In this document: piece by piece, positions 44,762 to 58,726 of the stretch
Position numbering within the stretch: the stretch's first letter is position 1
How the letters are laid out: each line of letters opens with the position of its first letter
Assembly (NCBI GenBank): GCA_024345305.1
Contig: BRON01000008.1
Location: forward strand, 1,364,001 to 1,428,000
Length of the DNA: 64,000 bases
Source of the DNA: Mrakia gelida
Taxonomy: Eukaryota > Basidiomycota > Tremellomycetes > Cystofilobasidiales > Mrakiaceae
Reading direction: 5' to 3'
The notes under the pieces: generated by a model
The model's input: only the letters and a program-made list of their open reading frames with translations
What the model was told of the DNA's origin: nothing
Database searches by the model: none
Made by a program: the position numbers and the translations under genes

Positions 44762-45331
44762 GGAGGGAGCGACTTTAGACGAGGAGGGGCGCTATCTGCA
44801 TGGTATGTTTGTAAGCACTACTGGTGATGGGTGGAGAGAGCGAGATACGGACGCGATTGGGAGAAAGCGGCGCAACTAGACGAAAAGGAGAAGAACGACG
44901 ATGCGTCGATACGGTCGATTCCAAAGTTCGTCCTTTTTCGCAGCTTTTATCCCTCCCTTCCCTCTGTAGACGAGCGTGGAACTGACCCTGTCTGATTGTA
45001 CTTGTCCTCGTGTCTGTAGGTAGTTCTCCCGTTCCCGAGCTCAAGACCTCAGTCGTCGCTCAAACGAGAAGAACGAGACGCGTCCACCTTTCCGTTGCTC
45101 CAAAGCCTAATGCGTCCCCTCCTGTGAGATCTCGTTCAAAAATATGGTCCCTTTCTCTCGTGAACCACCTCGTTCTCTCTGTTCTTTGGTGGGTCGACTG
45201 CATTGCGCGTTGACGACCGTTTCGAGGTCGTCAAACAAGGTCGGCGGCGAGGAGCTGACCTCGTTTCGTTCGAGCTCGCTTCCCACCAACTCTGACTCCC
45301 TCCCTGCCTCCCTCTTTCCTTTTCAATCAAG
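44762..45331. other. Intergenic, gene D 5' flank
   Basis: About 570 bp. GACGCGTC at 45079, CT-rich just before gene D. No gene seen. Confidence 0.45.
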
Positions 45332-47139
45332 ATGTCCAACCTCAACCTCTCCTTCGGAGGTCAGAAGGTCGTAGTCCTCCAAGCTACTCCTACGCCAGAA
45401 GACCTGATGGATCTCGACGTTCAACCTCAAGCTCAACAGCGGCTTCCCACTCCTCCTCGCCACTCGACCTCTCTCTCCCCTTCCTCTACCCTCTTACCAG
45501 CAACCTACCACCCAGCCCGACCCTCGTACTCTTTGATGCATGGGGATCACGCTATGTCGGAAAGGATCGGCCATCAACTCGTTCGTCCAAAACCTTCCTT
45601 CTGTCCGTTATCGACTCCGACCTTCCCTCTCTTCCTTGCTCATCTCGTCTTCCTTCTCTCCTCTTTTTGCCTTTTCTTCTTTTCTTTTGGGGTTTCCCAG
45701 CAACCTCTGATGGTTGGACCCTATTCACCCATCGCTCACCAAGCTGGCACTGACTCCGGTGGAGAGGAAGCGGAGCGAGGGAGCGACGATGAAGGGGAGG
45801 CGTCGAGGTGAGCTCGTTCGGCTCGAAGCTTGAACGACGACGAGCTTTAAACTGACTTTTTCTCCTTCGTGCGTGTTGCATAGATACGACTCTCCGATGG
45901 AGGATTCGGCCAACTTGGTTTCTGAGGAGGATACGGTTCAGCAAGAGCAAAGTCTCAACAAGAAGTGAGTTCCGTCTGTACCGTCTTCCCTCGATCCACT
46001 TCTTCCGACTCTCGCACCTCTGACGAGTTCTTCTCCTCTTTACCTCAGAACAAGATGGACGGAACAGGAGGATCAAGATCTTGCTCTTTGCATCCGCCGC
46101 CATCCCACCCTCTCTGCAGCATCTGATGAGTTCATCAAGATGGTCAGTCCATCGTTCCCTCCTTTACCTCCTTTGCCCCCTCCTCACCATCATGAGCTCG
46201 TCCTGATCGAATAAACCTGGCAATCCACAGTATCCAGATCGATCCGCTCTCGCAGCTGCAGTCCATTACAGCAACAACAATTCTAGGTTTGCCGACGACG
46301 TGGCCGATCGACCCCAAACGCGAACCGCGTCGAAAAATCACAGAGCTTGGACGACGGTCGAGGAGCAGACCTTGATCCGACTACTCGCCTCTAGGGCAGG
46401 CGAGAGTTTTGTGACGCTGGCTCGACTCTTCGTAGAGCAGGTGCGAGTTGGATCAAGGAGCGACGCAACCGCTCCGTCACGCGCTGACTTCGCTTCGTTT
46501 CTTCTTCCTCATCCTCTCCAACGGAAGCACCCTCGCCGAACCGATTCATCGACCAAAACGTACTACTGGAGATACAGGCAGTATTTCGATCAAGCCGCCG
46601 AAGCGCTCCGTTCAACACTCTCACCTCCCCTCGTCGACGCGACCGGATCATTCAATTCGAACCCTTCTCCTCCACAGCCTGCCCACCCCACTTCCTCCTC
46701 ACCTTCCATCGTCTATCCACACCCGCTACTATACACTCCTGGACCATCATCTCCCGGCTCTTCGAACGGTCTCGTCCGGAACTCGTCGACGTCTCATCAA
46801 GGACAGCCCTCCTTCGTCCAACGACTTCCAGCAACTCAACCCTCTCCCTCTCCTCCCACCTCCCACTGTGAGTTCTGCGGCGGACTCGACTCTCCCTTCT
46901 TCCAAACCCTCGAACTCGCAGGAAGGAGTGCCTCGCACCGCAACGCCCTCGTTCTTCTCCCCGACCAGCTCGCGTGCGCGTCGTGCGTTCGATTCTGCAC
47001 GAAGACGCTGATGGACGGGGGTGCACCGGGAGAAGGAGTGGAGGGAATGGGCGAGCTCGAGTTGTTGGAGTGGGTCGCGGGGAAGTTGGGCGCGAGGGGG
47101 AAGGAGGAAAGGAGGAGGAGGCTCGGTCAGGTTGAGTGA
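45332..47139 (+). CDS. Myb-repeat family member D (intact, BRCT not recognisable)
   Basis: Six exons (45332-45580, 45701-45807, 45884-45964, 46049-46142, 46231-46440, 46528-47139) sum to 1353 nt (450 aa) with all phases closing. Two Myb-like repeats are present: RWTEQEDQDLALCIRRHP, an intron, YPDRSALAAAVHYS; then AWTTVEEQTLIRLLAS, an intron, HPRRTDSSTKTYYWRYRQYF. The introns before YPDR and HPRR fall at the same place as in genes A-C. The C-terminus has a cysteine-pair finger, HCEFCGGLDSP ... LACASCVRFC, as in B and C. The N-terminal ~85 residues lack the FDPTS and ATHV BRCT marks. This is the only copy I can read without any break, so it is the best candidate for an active family member. Confidence 0.78.
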
Positions 47140-47592
47140 GGACGCGAAGCTGGGGAAGATGGGACTTTGGGAGTGGCCGAGTAGCTGCGATAGTGTATCT
47201 TACGCTCTCTAGCGTCTCTGTATTGATCAACGGAGGTTTGATACCGACGCAAAGCGAGTGCGAGAAGATCCGGCGTTCGTGGGGACTTTGGACGACGCGT
47301 GGCGACCTTCCCTCGACGTTCCTCGTCGCTCGTCGTAACATTTAGTCATCTGCTCTTATCTGTTATCGACGTCTGACCCTCCGTTGGGTTGACTAGTCGA
47401 TTCAGGGGGCCTCTTGCCCGACTCGTCTGACGAGAGAGGAGAAAAGGGCTCGCGACGAACATCTCCCTCCCTCCACTCCTCTCTCCCTCCGACCGTCTTT
47501 CTTCTTCCGCTGAAACCCATCTATAGCAACCAGTGTCGAACAAATACAAATAATAGATACCTCTATGTGACCTCGTCCCTTCCCTCGCCCGC
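47140..47592. other. Convergent intergenic region
   Basis: About 450 bp between gene D and the GPI-protein stop. No gene seen. Confidence 0.45.
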
Positions 47593-48705
47593 TCAGACGA
47601 ACAGCGACCAGAAAGCGAGCGACCCAGCAGCGAGAGCCCCAATTCCTCCTGGCGATGGTGAACGGAACGAGGCAGAAGAGACGACTACCGACGCGTTGTT
47701 GTAGGCGATGTTTCGCAGTCTGAACGAGGGAGAGGAGAGCAGATGGACGGGATGAGTTTCAGGACGCTTTGGGCGAGAAGAAAAGAACCGAAGGGGTGGG
47801 AAGAGAGCTCACAAAAGGGTACTGCAAATAGCGAGGCGAGACCAGACGAGACGAAAGAAGTTCAGTCAACTTCTGCTTCGGGGGTAGATGAGAGAGAGAG
47901 AGAAGAGTACTCACTCGCACTTCTCATGAGACACGAGGATCTTCGAGTTCACTGCCAGACGAGCCCCCGTTCGATCTGTCAAGACGAACGAGCTGAGACG
48001 AACGAGGAACCCCGACCGCGCCACCGAACCAACCTTCAGCTTCTTTCTCGTTCCCGCGCTTCCGTTACTCCTGCCATCTCGCCAAAATGGAAACGAGGGA
48101 CTCACATATCCTGCCCTGCTGGCACATCCACCACCCAGTTCGATATGCTCGTTTGTTGCGAGTCGAGGAGAAGCGTTTCCAGCTGATGAAGACGAAGGCG
48201 TTTCGAGCGATCAGCTTTCGAGCTCGCTCTCTTTCCCTTCTTAACAACAGCAGCTCCTCGAGCGAAACGAAGAAAGACTGACCAAAGGAGCGTTCTCGGT
48301 CGTATTCAGCCCCGCTAAGACGGTGAGGTTGTAAGGTGCGGTTCCTCCCCATGGACCCTACGAGAGAGAGAAAGGCGAACGGCAACAAGCGAAGCAAACA
48401 ACCTCTTTCAGCCCTCGCTTCCCTTTGCTCTTCCTCTTCCCTCGACGAGAAGAACTCACTAGAGACGTATGCGAGCAGTAGGTGTACTCTGACAGGAAAG
48501 GATGAGCATCTGTATCGTCGCGAAGCAAAGGAGAGAAAAGGGTCAGCGAAAGCGACCCATACGGTTTTACCGACCTCGAGCTCCCTCGAGAGCTGCGTTC
48601 GTGTCCGGGGACGCGTCGAAACTCACCAGAGACGAAGATCGCGCTAGCTGTCCAGGGTGAGAAAAGGAGAGCCAGGGCCAGCACCAGGCAGCGAGGAGCG
48701 AACAT
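47593..48705 (-). CDS. Secreted GPI-anchored-type protein, unknown role
   Basis: Seven exons (48705-48627, 48509-48460, 48357-48283, 48182-48106, 47992-47915, 47821-47813, 47719-47593) sum to 495 nt (164 aa); one exon is only 9 nt. A hydrophobic signal peptide (LVLALALLFSPWTASA) starts the protein, and a second hydrophobic stretch (GGIGALAAGSLAFWSLFV) ends it after small residues, the layout of a GPI-anchored surface protein. The middle reads WGGTAPYNLTVLAG, SISNWVVDVPAGQDI, FVLTDRTGARLAVNSK and HEKC. I recall this pattern from small fungal secreted proteins of the W-x-G-G-x-x-P-Y ... W-x-V-D-x-P-A-G type, but no function is known. Two N-x-T sites are present. Confidence 0.72.
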
Positions 48706-49215
48706 GGATGAAAGGGAAGGAGGGACGGATAGGGGAAGTTGTTGGTTGAGGGAAAGAGAGCGAGACGAGGGCTGCAAACTCAAATCGAAGAGGCTAGCCG
48801 GGCCCCTTCTTTTTCTTCCCTTCTTGTAGCTTTGCCGATCAGAGCCCCTTTCCTTTGTTCTGTGACGTGAAGACCTGCCTGCCAGGAAGAGGTGGGAAAA
48901 CATTCAGTCGAAACGAAGGAAAGGAGAGAGGCAGGGAGAGATCCAGGAACCGACCTCGAAGCTCTTGAAGAGACCGACGACGCGACTGTTTGATCAGAGA
49001 CGTCTCTTCCTTCGACGGCTGCTGTTGAAGTTTCATTCGCTTGCCACGAGCGAGAAGGGAAACAAATAACGAGGCTCATCCATATACGAAGTACAAGAGA
49101 GAAAGGGAAGAGAGAATCGTAACAGACGTGGGTGGTAAAAGAAGAGAGAACGAAGACCCATGCGAAGAGAGAAAAGCACGTCGACGACGACGAGCGAACG
49201 ATGATCCGAGCTTGC
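48706..49215. other. Intergenic, no gene seen
   Basis: About 510 bp between the GPI-protein start and the fumarate reductase stop; both genes run leftward. Nothing supportable. Confidence 0.45.
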
Positions 49216-53372
<4,157 letters not shown>

Positions 53373-54389
53373 GTTGAGCTTTGAGGGATGGGGTGGGGTA
53401 GGGGTGAGTTGGGTGATGGGGGTGGTGGTTTGAAGGGAGTCTGATTCGCTGGGAGGGAAGGAAGGGAGGAGGAGGTCGAAACGGCAAGGAGGAGTCGAGT
53501 ACCCGGAGGCACATCGAGCGTGCTTTTCCGACCTGACCTTCCGCTATTTTTCAGGCAAATCTCGCCGAGGGCTGAGGCTCAGAAGAGGACGGAAGTGTGT
53601 AACCAAGGGGGACGAGCTCAGAAACAAAAGGGAGGAGGGAGGGAAGGCGGGCTGAAACGTCGCGAGCTCGACGACGAAAGCGAAAGCTCATCGAGGATCA
53701 AGGCTGGAGCGTTTTTGGCTATGTTTTGGCCGTCCAGTGGTACCATCGTCGTGAATTTGAGCCAAGCAGACTCTCGGAGTGAGACGTATCGCTTGGCTCG
53801 CTGCCAACCGAAAGGAAGAAAGGAAACGACCGACGCGTCGTCCCGCCTCTTTCGTTCCCGTTTCTCAAACAGTCATTTGATTTAAAGACGGACCAGATGT
53901 AGCCTGAAGACGCCCAAAGTATTGACTGGCCTCGAATGGAGTTCGAGGTCGCGGAAGACGGAAGGAAGAGAGCGGCGGACCGCGCGAAGCTTCAAAAAGC
54001 TGAAATCAGTTCCTCTGGTCCGTCTCGTCTATCTTATAGTTCGCAGTAGCTGAGCGATGTTCAAACCCTTTTGATAGAGCCGTATGGTAGAAAGAATGAG
54101 GCGTGGACGGAGGGAGGGGACGGATCTCTCTCTTAGAACTCGACGCGTCGACGCGTCGCGACTCGTCGAGTTCGCCAACTTATCAAGGGCAAGCCTGCCC
54201 TCTACTAATTTCTTTCAGCCCTGCTCAACAAGAAGAGAGACTCGTACGACGGGAATTCGGCCCTCACAGCTGCGACGAGCCGCGCAGATGTTGCCTTACG
54301 TACGCGAAAGTGGTTCAGCCTCGAAGTGTCCTTCCCTCTTGCCACGAACGCCCACCATCGATCTCTCAGGATGATGTTCGTATCTCTCT
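53373..54389. other. Divergent intergenic region
   Basis: About 1 kb between the divergent fumarate reductase and acyltransferase genes. It contains a tandem double GACGCGTC (54142 and 54149) and another near 53832. No gene supported. Confidence 0.45.
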
Positions 54390-56031
54390 ATGTCAGCATC
54401 TCCTCAGCTCTTCGAACTGACTTCAAACCTCTTCCTCTTCTCTATCAGACTCTCCCCCCTCCCCTTCATCGACAACTACCTCGCCAACCCTTGGCCCATC
54501 GACCCCTCCTTCACCTTCATCGTCTTCCTCCCTCTCATCCCTCAGATCTACCTCTCCTACCTCCTCTTCTCCCCCAAAGACACCGTCGTCCTCCGTCGAA
54601 CACTCGCCCTCCCAGTCCTCCTCTTCTCCCTCTGGGCAACGTTCTCGTTCGCGTACGACGAACCTCGCAGGATCTCTCAATCCCTCGGACTTCGTTCCCC
54701 AGCTTCCTTCTTCTACATGCGAGGAATTGAGGTTGGGTTTCGCCGAGAGAGACCGAGCTGGGTGGGGTACGAAGAGGAGAGTAGGAGGATTTGGGGAAGA
54801 CAGGGGAACGGCGGTTCGGCTCAGTCGAACGGGAATGGAACCTCGAAGCAGGATCTCTCAAAACCGAAGTGCACTCGCTTTAACGGAATCTCCTACTTCT
54901 TCGCCCTCCGACTCAACCTAGGATGGAGCAACTCCCTCGCCAACGCCTCCGTCGTCCCTCCCTTTCGACCTCGAGCTCGCCTCTCCCTCCTCGTCGAACA
55001 CTTCACGCGTCTTCTCGTCGCGTACACGGGCTGGGATGCGGGGGCATGGATCTTGGGATTGCATCCTACGTTTAGGACGTTCGACAAGCGATTGGAAGGT
55101 CGATTTGGGAGGAGATCCCGCTTGGAGGAGGACGCGTCGTGCTCAGTTCGTTCGCGTCCGCGATGCTGATGATCTTCGGGTGAGGTTCCACGTTTCCCTC
55201 CACTCTTGCTTTAGTTACTGACTAATTCTCTGACGTTTCGTTTGAAGCTACTTCATCTGCACCGTCTCAGTAATGGAATGCGAACATCGCCTCGTCTGTT
55301 TCATCTACGCCCTCTGTCGACCTGCTCCCGCTCCTCCCCTCTTTGGAAAGCTTTTCAAGACTACAAGCGTGAGCAAGACTTGGTCTCAGATCTGGCATCA
55401 AGCTGCGCGAAGGTGAGTCTTCAATCGAACTGCTCGTGTTGGCTCGTGAAGCTGATTGTCGATTTCGACGCGTCGTCTCTTGGTCTCAGTTCATTCCTCT
55501 TCCTCGGCGGCGACCCTGCCTCTCGCTTCGTTCGACGACTCGGAGGAGGAAATACCCTACAACGCTGGGCAGCCATCTTCGTCATCTTCGCTCTCTCAGC
55601 ACTCCAACACGGCCCTTTCTACACCTACGGACCCAAACCTGAACTTCGAGCAATGAGTGCTGCGTCAGTCCTTGTTTCTCTCTCTTTCCCTCCCTCCCTC
55701 CCCTCTCTCTCCCTCCTTCCTTCCGACCTCTCACACAATCCTCCCCACTTCTCTCCCTCTTCGTATCTTCACAGCTACATCCGCTTCTTCCTCCTCCAAC
55801 CCGTCGCCATGGCGTTCGAACGACTCTTCCTTTTCCTTCACGGGTCGCAAAGTCGGCGGGCCGTTCGGAGCGATTTGGACTTGGACGGTGCTGGTTTGGG
55901 CTGGGTGGCCTGTGACGGAAGGGTTCTTGAGGTTCTCGGGTGCGCAAGGGTTTGGAGGGGGGAGGGAGGGAGAGGAGTTGATGTTTGGGACGCCATTTAG
56001 GAGTGGGTTGAGGTGGGTGAGGGGGAAGTAG
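54390..56031 (+). CDS. Wax-synthase/MBOAT-like membrane acyltransferase, frame-broken
   Basis: Multi-spanning membrane protein resembling fungal wax-synthase-domain (MBOAT) acyltransferases. Segments: PSFTFIVFLPLIPQIYLSY, LPVLLFSLWATFSFAYD, YTGWDAGAWILGLHPTF, then a core KTWSQIWHQAARR, SSFLFLGGDPASRFV, RWAAIFVIFALSALQHG with the catalytic-type His, and a final helix IWTWTVLVWAGWPVTEG. Exons: 54390-55179, 55248-55412, 55490-55663 and 55775-56031. The frame changes twice inside exons: near 55085-55105 (before IWEEIPLGGGRVVLSSF) and near 55825-55845 (before FTGRKVGGPFG). Both can be explained by one-base indels. Either this is a pseudogene or the assembly is wrong there. The start codon is also uncertain. 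Confidence 0.6.
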
Positions 56032-56253
56032 GTGGTACGTAGATTGGGAGTTGGAGGAGAGGGGGTGTGGATGGATGGGAGTTGCGTAGGAGCGAGAAGT
56101 TGATAGAGTCAACGAAGGTTCTGCGGTCGCGAAAGAGGGAAAGAGTCGACGCGTCGATCGATCCATTTGGCTCTCACTCGTTCGTCGCTTTTCGTCTCGT
56201 CTCGTCTCGTGAAGCATTGTGAAGCACCATGCAAGAGAAAGCCCACACTGATA

Positions 56254-58354
56254 CTACGAAGAGTAGATCCTCAGCAGCCCCGGACCAGGTCGCATCACCG
56301 TCCTGCAAACACCGACCAAGGAGAACGAAACGAGAAGGGAAGTCAGCTCGCCTCGACGCGTCCCAACTCCTCTCCTCGTTCGTCCTCAAGAGACTCACCG
56401 GCACAGAGGACACTCTCGATTCCCAGCCATCACCATATCCGAGCACTCCGAGCAGAGAGCGAGATGGCCACAGTCCACCGAGGCGATGATCGCGTCCCTG
56501 GAACAAAAGTCCACCGAGACGAGGTGATCAGCGAAACGAGAGAAGGGAGAGAAGGAAAGAGGGAGAGCGGATTTACCTGTCACAGCAGATCACACAGATC
56601 CCACTCCTCTCGGCAGCAGGCGCCGAGGGCGGTGGAAGAGGAGGTCTCGAAACCTCGCTCGTCTTCGCCCCCTCCTTCGTCGTCGACGACCCACCCTGCT
56701 CCGATGCGTCCCCTCCCCCTCCCTCACCACCATTCATCCTCCTAGCCCTCTCCTCCTCAGCTGCCCTGCCCTGAGCAAGTATCCACTCAGGAACAGCCTC
56801 CCACTCCCCTTCCCCGCTCATCCTTCCCGCCGACACTCCAGCAGCAGCAACCTCCATCGCCTCCCTCCTCTCCTCCACCTCCATCCTCCTCAACCGTTCA
56901 CTCTCCTCCCTCACCAACCTCACCACTTTCTCCACCAGCTCGGACTTCTCGAGGATCCCGTCGGAGCGGACGTGGTGCGTGGAGAGGATGGATTTGAGGA
57001 TCCGGACGGAGAGGTCTGGGATGATGGACGTGGAGGGGTCGAGGGAAGAGGATTGGGATTGGAGGGTGATGAGTTCGGTTAGGGTTGGGGGACGGGTCGC
57101 GGAGACTGGTGGGACTTGGGAGTGGGTTTGAGGTGGAGGAGGGGAGGGACGAGGTGGTGCTGGTGGTGGAGGAGTGGGTCTGGTATTCGGCGACGCGCGA
57201 TTAGGAGGAGGAGGTGTTGGGCGAGGTTGATTGTTTTTGGGAGGAGGTCGTGGACGGGTTCGCTCGACATTCGATGGTTGGGATGGTGGTCTAGAAGAGC
57301 CGGGCTGTTGTTGTTGCTGTTGTGGTGCTGAAGGGCGTCGAGAAGAGGAGGAGGCGTTGGGTTGAGGTTGAGGAGATGGCGAGGGACGGGTTGAGTTCGT
57401 GTTCGAGCCTCGTCTCGAGGATTGAGAAGAGGGAGAAGGGTCCGAGAGGTCGTTGAGGAAGTTGGTGAAGACGTTGGTAGAAGGAGGAGCTTCGGAGGGT
57501 GCTGGAGGGACGGTTTTCTCGCGGAAGTAGTCCTGGGAGCGGAGAGGAGGGGAAAGGGGAGGAGAGGTGAGCTCGAGCTCAATGTCTGACTGAGAGATGA
57601 TGAGGCCGTACCTCTTTGATCTCGTTCAGACATCCGTTGAGGGTTCTAGATCGGAATATGAGGTTCACGAACTCGCTCTTCTCGTGGAGACCAAGTCTAG
57701 GAGAAAAGAGCGAAGACGTCGACGGTCAGCAGCGGTCTCGAACGAGCGAACGAGGCCGAGCTCGCGCGAAGGAGGAGAGAAGGACGGACGGCACTTGGAT
57801 GTTGTAAGCTGCGATGTAGCCTTTGAGTTCTTTGATAGAGAGAGTCTCAAGTCTCTCGTACTCGAGCGAGGTGACTAGAGCAGAAAGGGAGGAAGACGAG
57901 GGAGACGGTGAGCTCGTCCGTCGAAGGGGAGGGGGAGATTGGTGAGCTCGACTCACTTCTAACGAAAGGGATACAGAAGTCGCAACAGTGCTCTTCCTCG
58001 TAGCCTGATCCCGATCCTCCTCCTCCTCTCAAGCTGAACGAGTCTGGTTGTCGAGGAGTCAGAGCTCGATGGGTGCAGTGCTGCAGAAGAAGGAGAGGGG
58101 AGGAGAAGTCGGGTTCGTCATCAGCTCTCTCGTTCCTTCAACATCTCCTGCACCTTTTCTGCTACACGTATCCATCGCCTCGTCCGAGCCCCTCAGTATG
58201 AGCTCTTCTGTCTACTTACCTCTTGACAATAGGAGAAACCGCAGTGTCCACAGGTCCTGCTTCGATTCAGGATGAGGTTGAACTTCTTGGAGCACTTGCG
58301 GCACGTATCCGTAGATTTACGAGGAGGAGGACCAGAGAGGAGAGGAAGAAGCAT
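56254..58354 (-). CDS. FYVE-like/RING E3 ubiquitin ligase (RNF34/RFFL-like)
   Basis: Seven exons (58354-58220, 58080-57957, 57874-57790, 57696-57612, 57532-56577, 56497-56399, 56302-56254) sum to 1533 nt (510 aa), with all phases closing. An N-terminal FYVE-type zinc finger (TCRKCSKKF, RSRTCGHCGFSYC, HCCDFCIPF) is followed by a SAP-like helical pair (LSIKELKGYIAAYNI, EKSEFVNLI). A long Pro/Gln-rich linker leads to a coiled, Glu/Arg-rich helix and a C-terminal RING (GICVICC, DCGHLALCSECS, ECPLC) ending in RIYSS. This domain order is that of animal RNF34/rififylin, endosome-associated ubiquitin ligases. The start at 58354 gives MLLPLLSGPPPRK just before the first cysteine pair. A longer N-terminus is possible. 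Confidence 0.85.
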
Positions 58355-58726
58355 GCCACAAGAGACCAGCGCGAGACGACACAGAAGAGAAGCGGGAGAA
58401 AACCGGCTGAGGAAGGATGGGGTGATGAAGTTGGGGAGGAGTCGACGTCCCCTCCACGTTCTCATCCCTCCTCCCTTCGAATTCGTTCGCCCTCTAACCT
58501 TCACGACGACCTCGACTGCTCAACTCGGCTCAAGAAAGGTTAAAGAGGAGGCCTCCGTTGGGCAGGAACGAGAGTCAGTTGCAGATTTTCACTCTGTATG
58601 AGCGGGTGAAGGGCGAGATTCCGAGCAGGCCAACTCCGACTCGAGCTCACGCTCCTCCTCCTTCCTTTCTCCCTTCGTTCTCTGTCGCCGTCAGTCGGTC
58701 CCCAGCTTCTCTTGCGGGACACGACG
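58355..58726. promoter_or_regulatory. Divergent promoter region
   Basis: 372 bp between divergent RING-ligase and zinc-finger-gene starts. Open frames here look non-coding. Confidence 0.4.
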
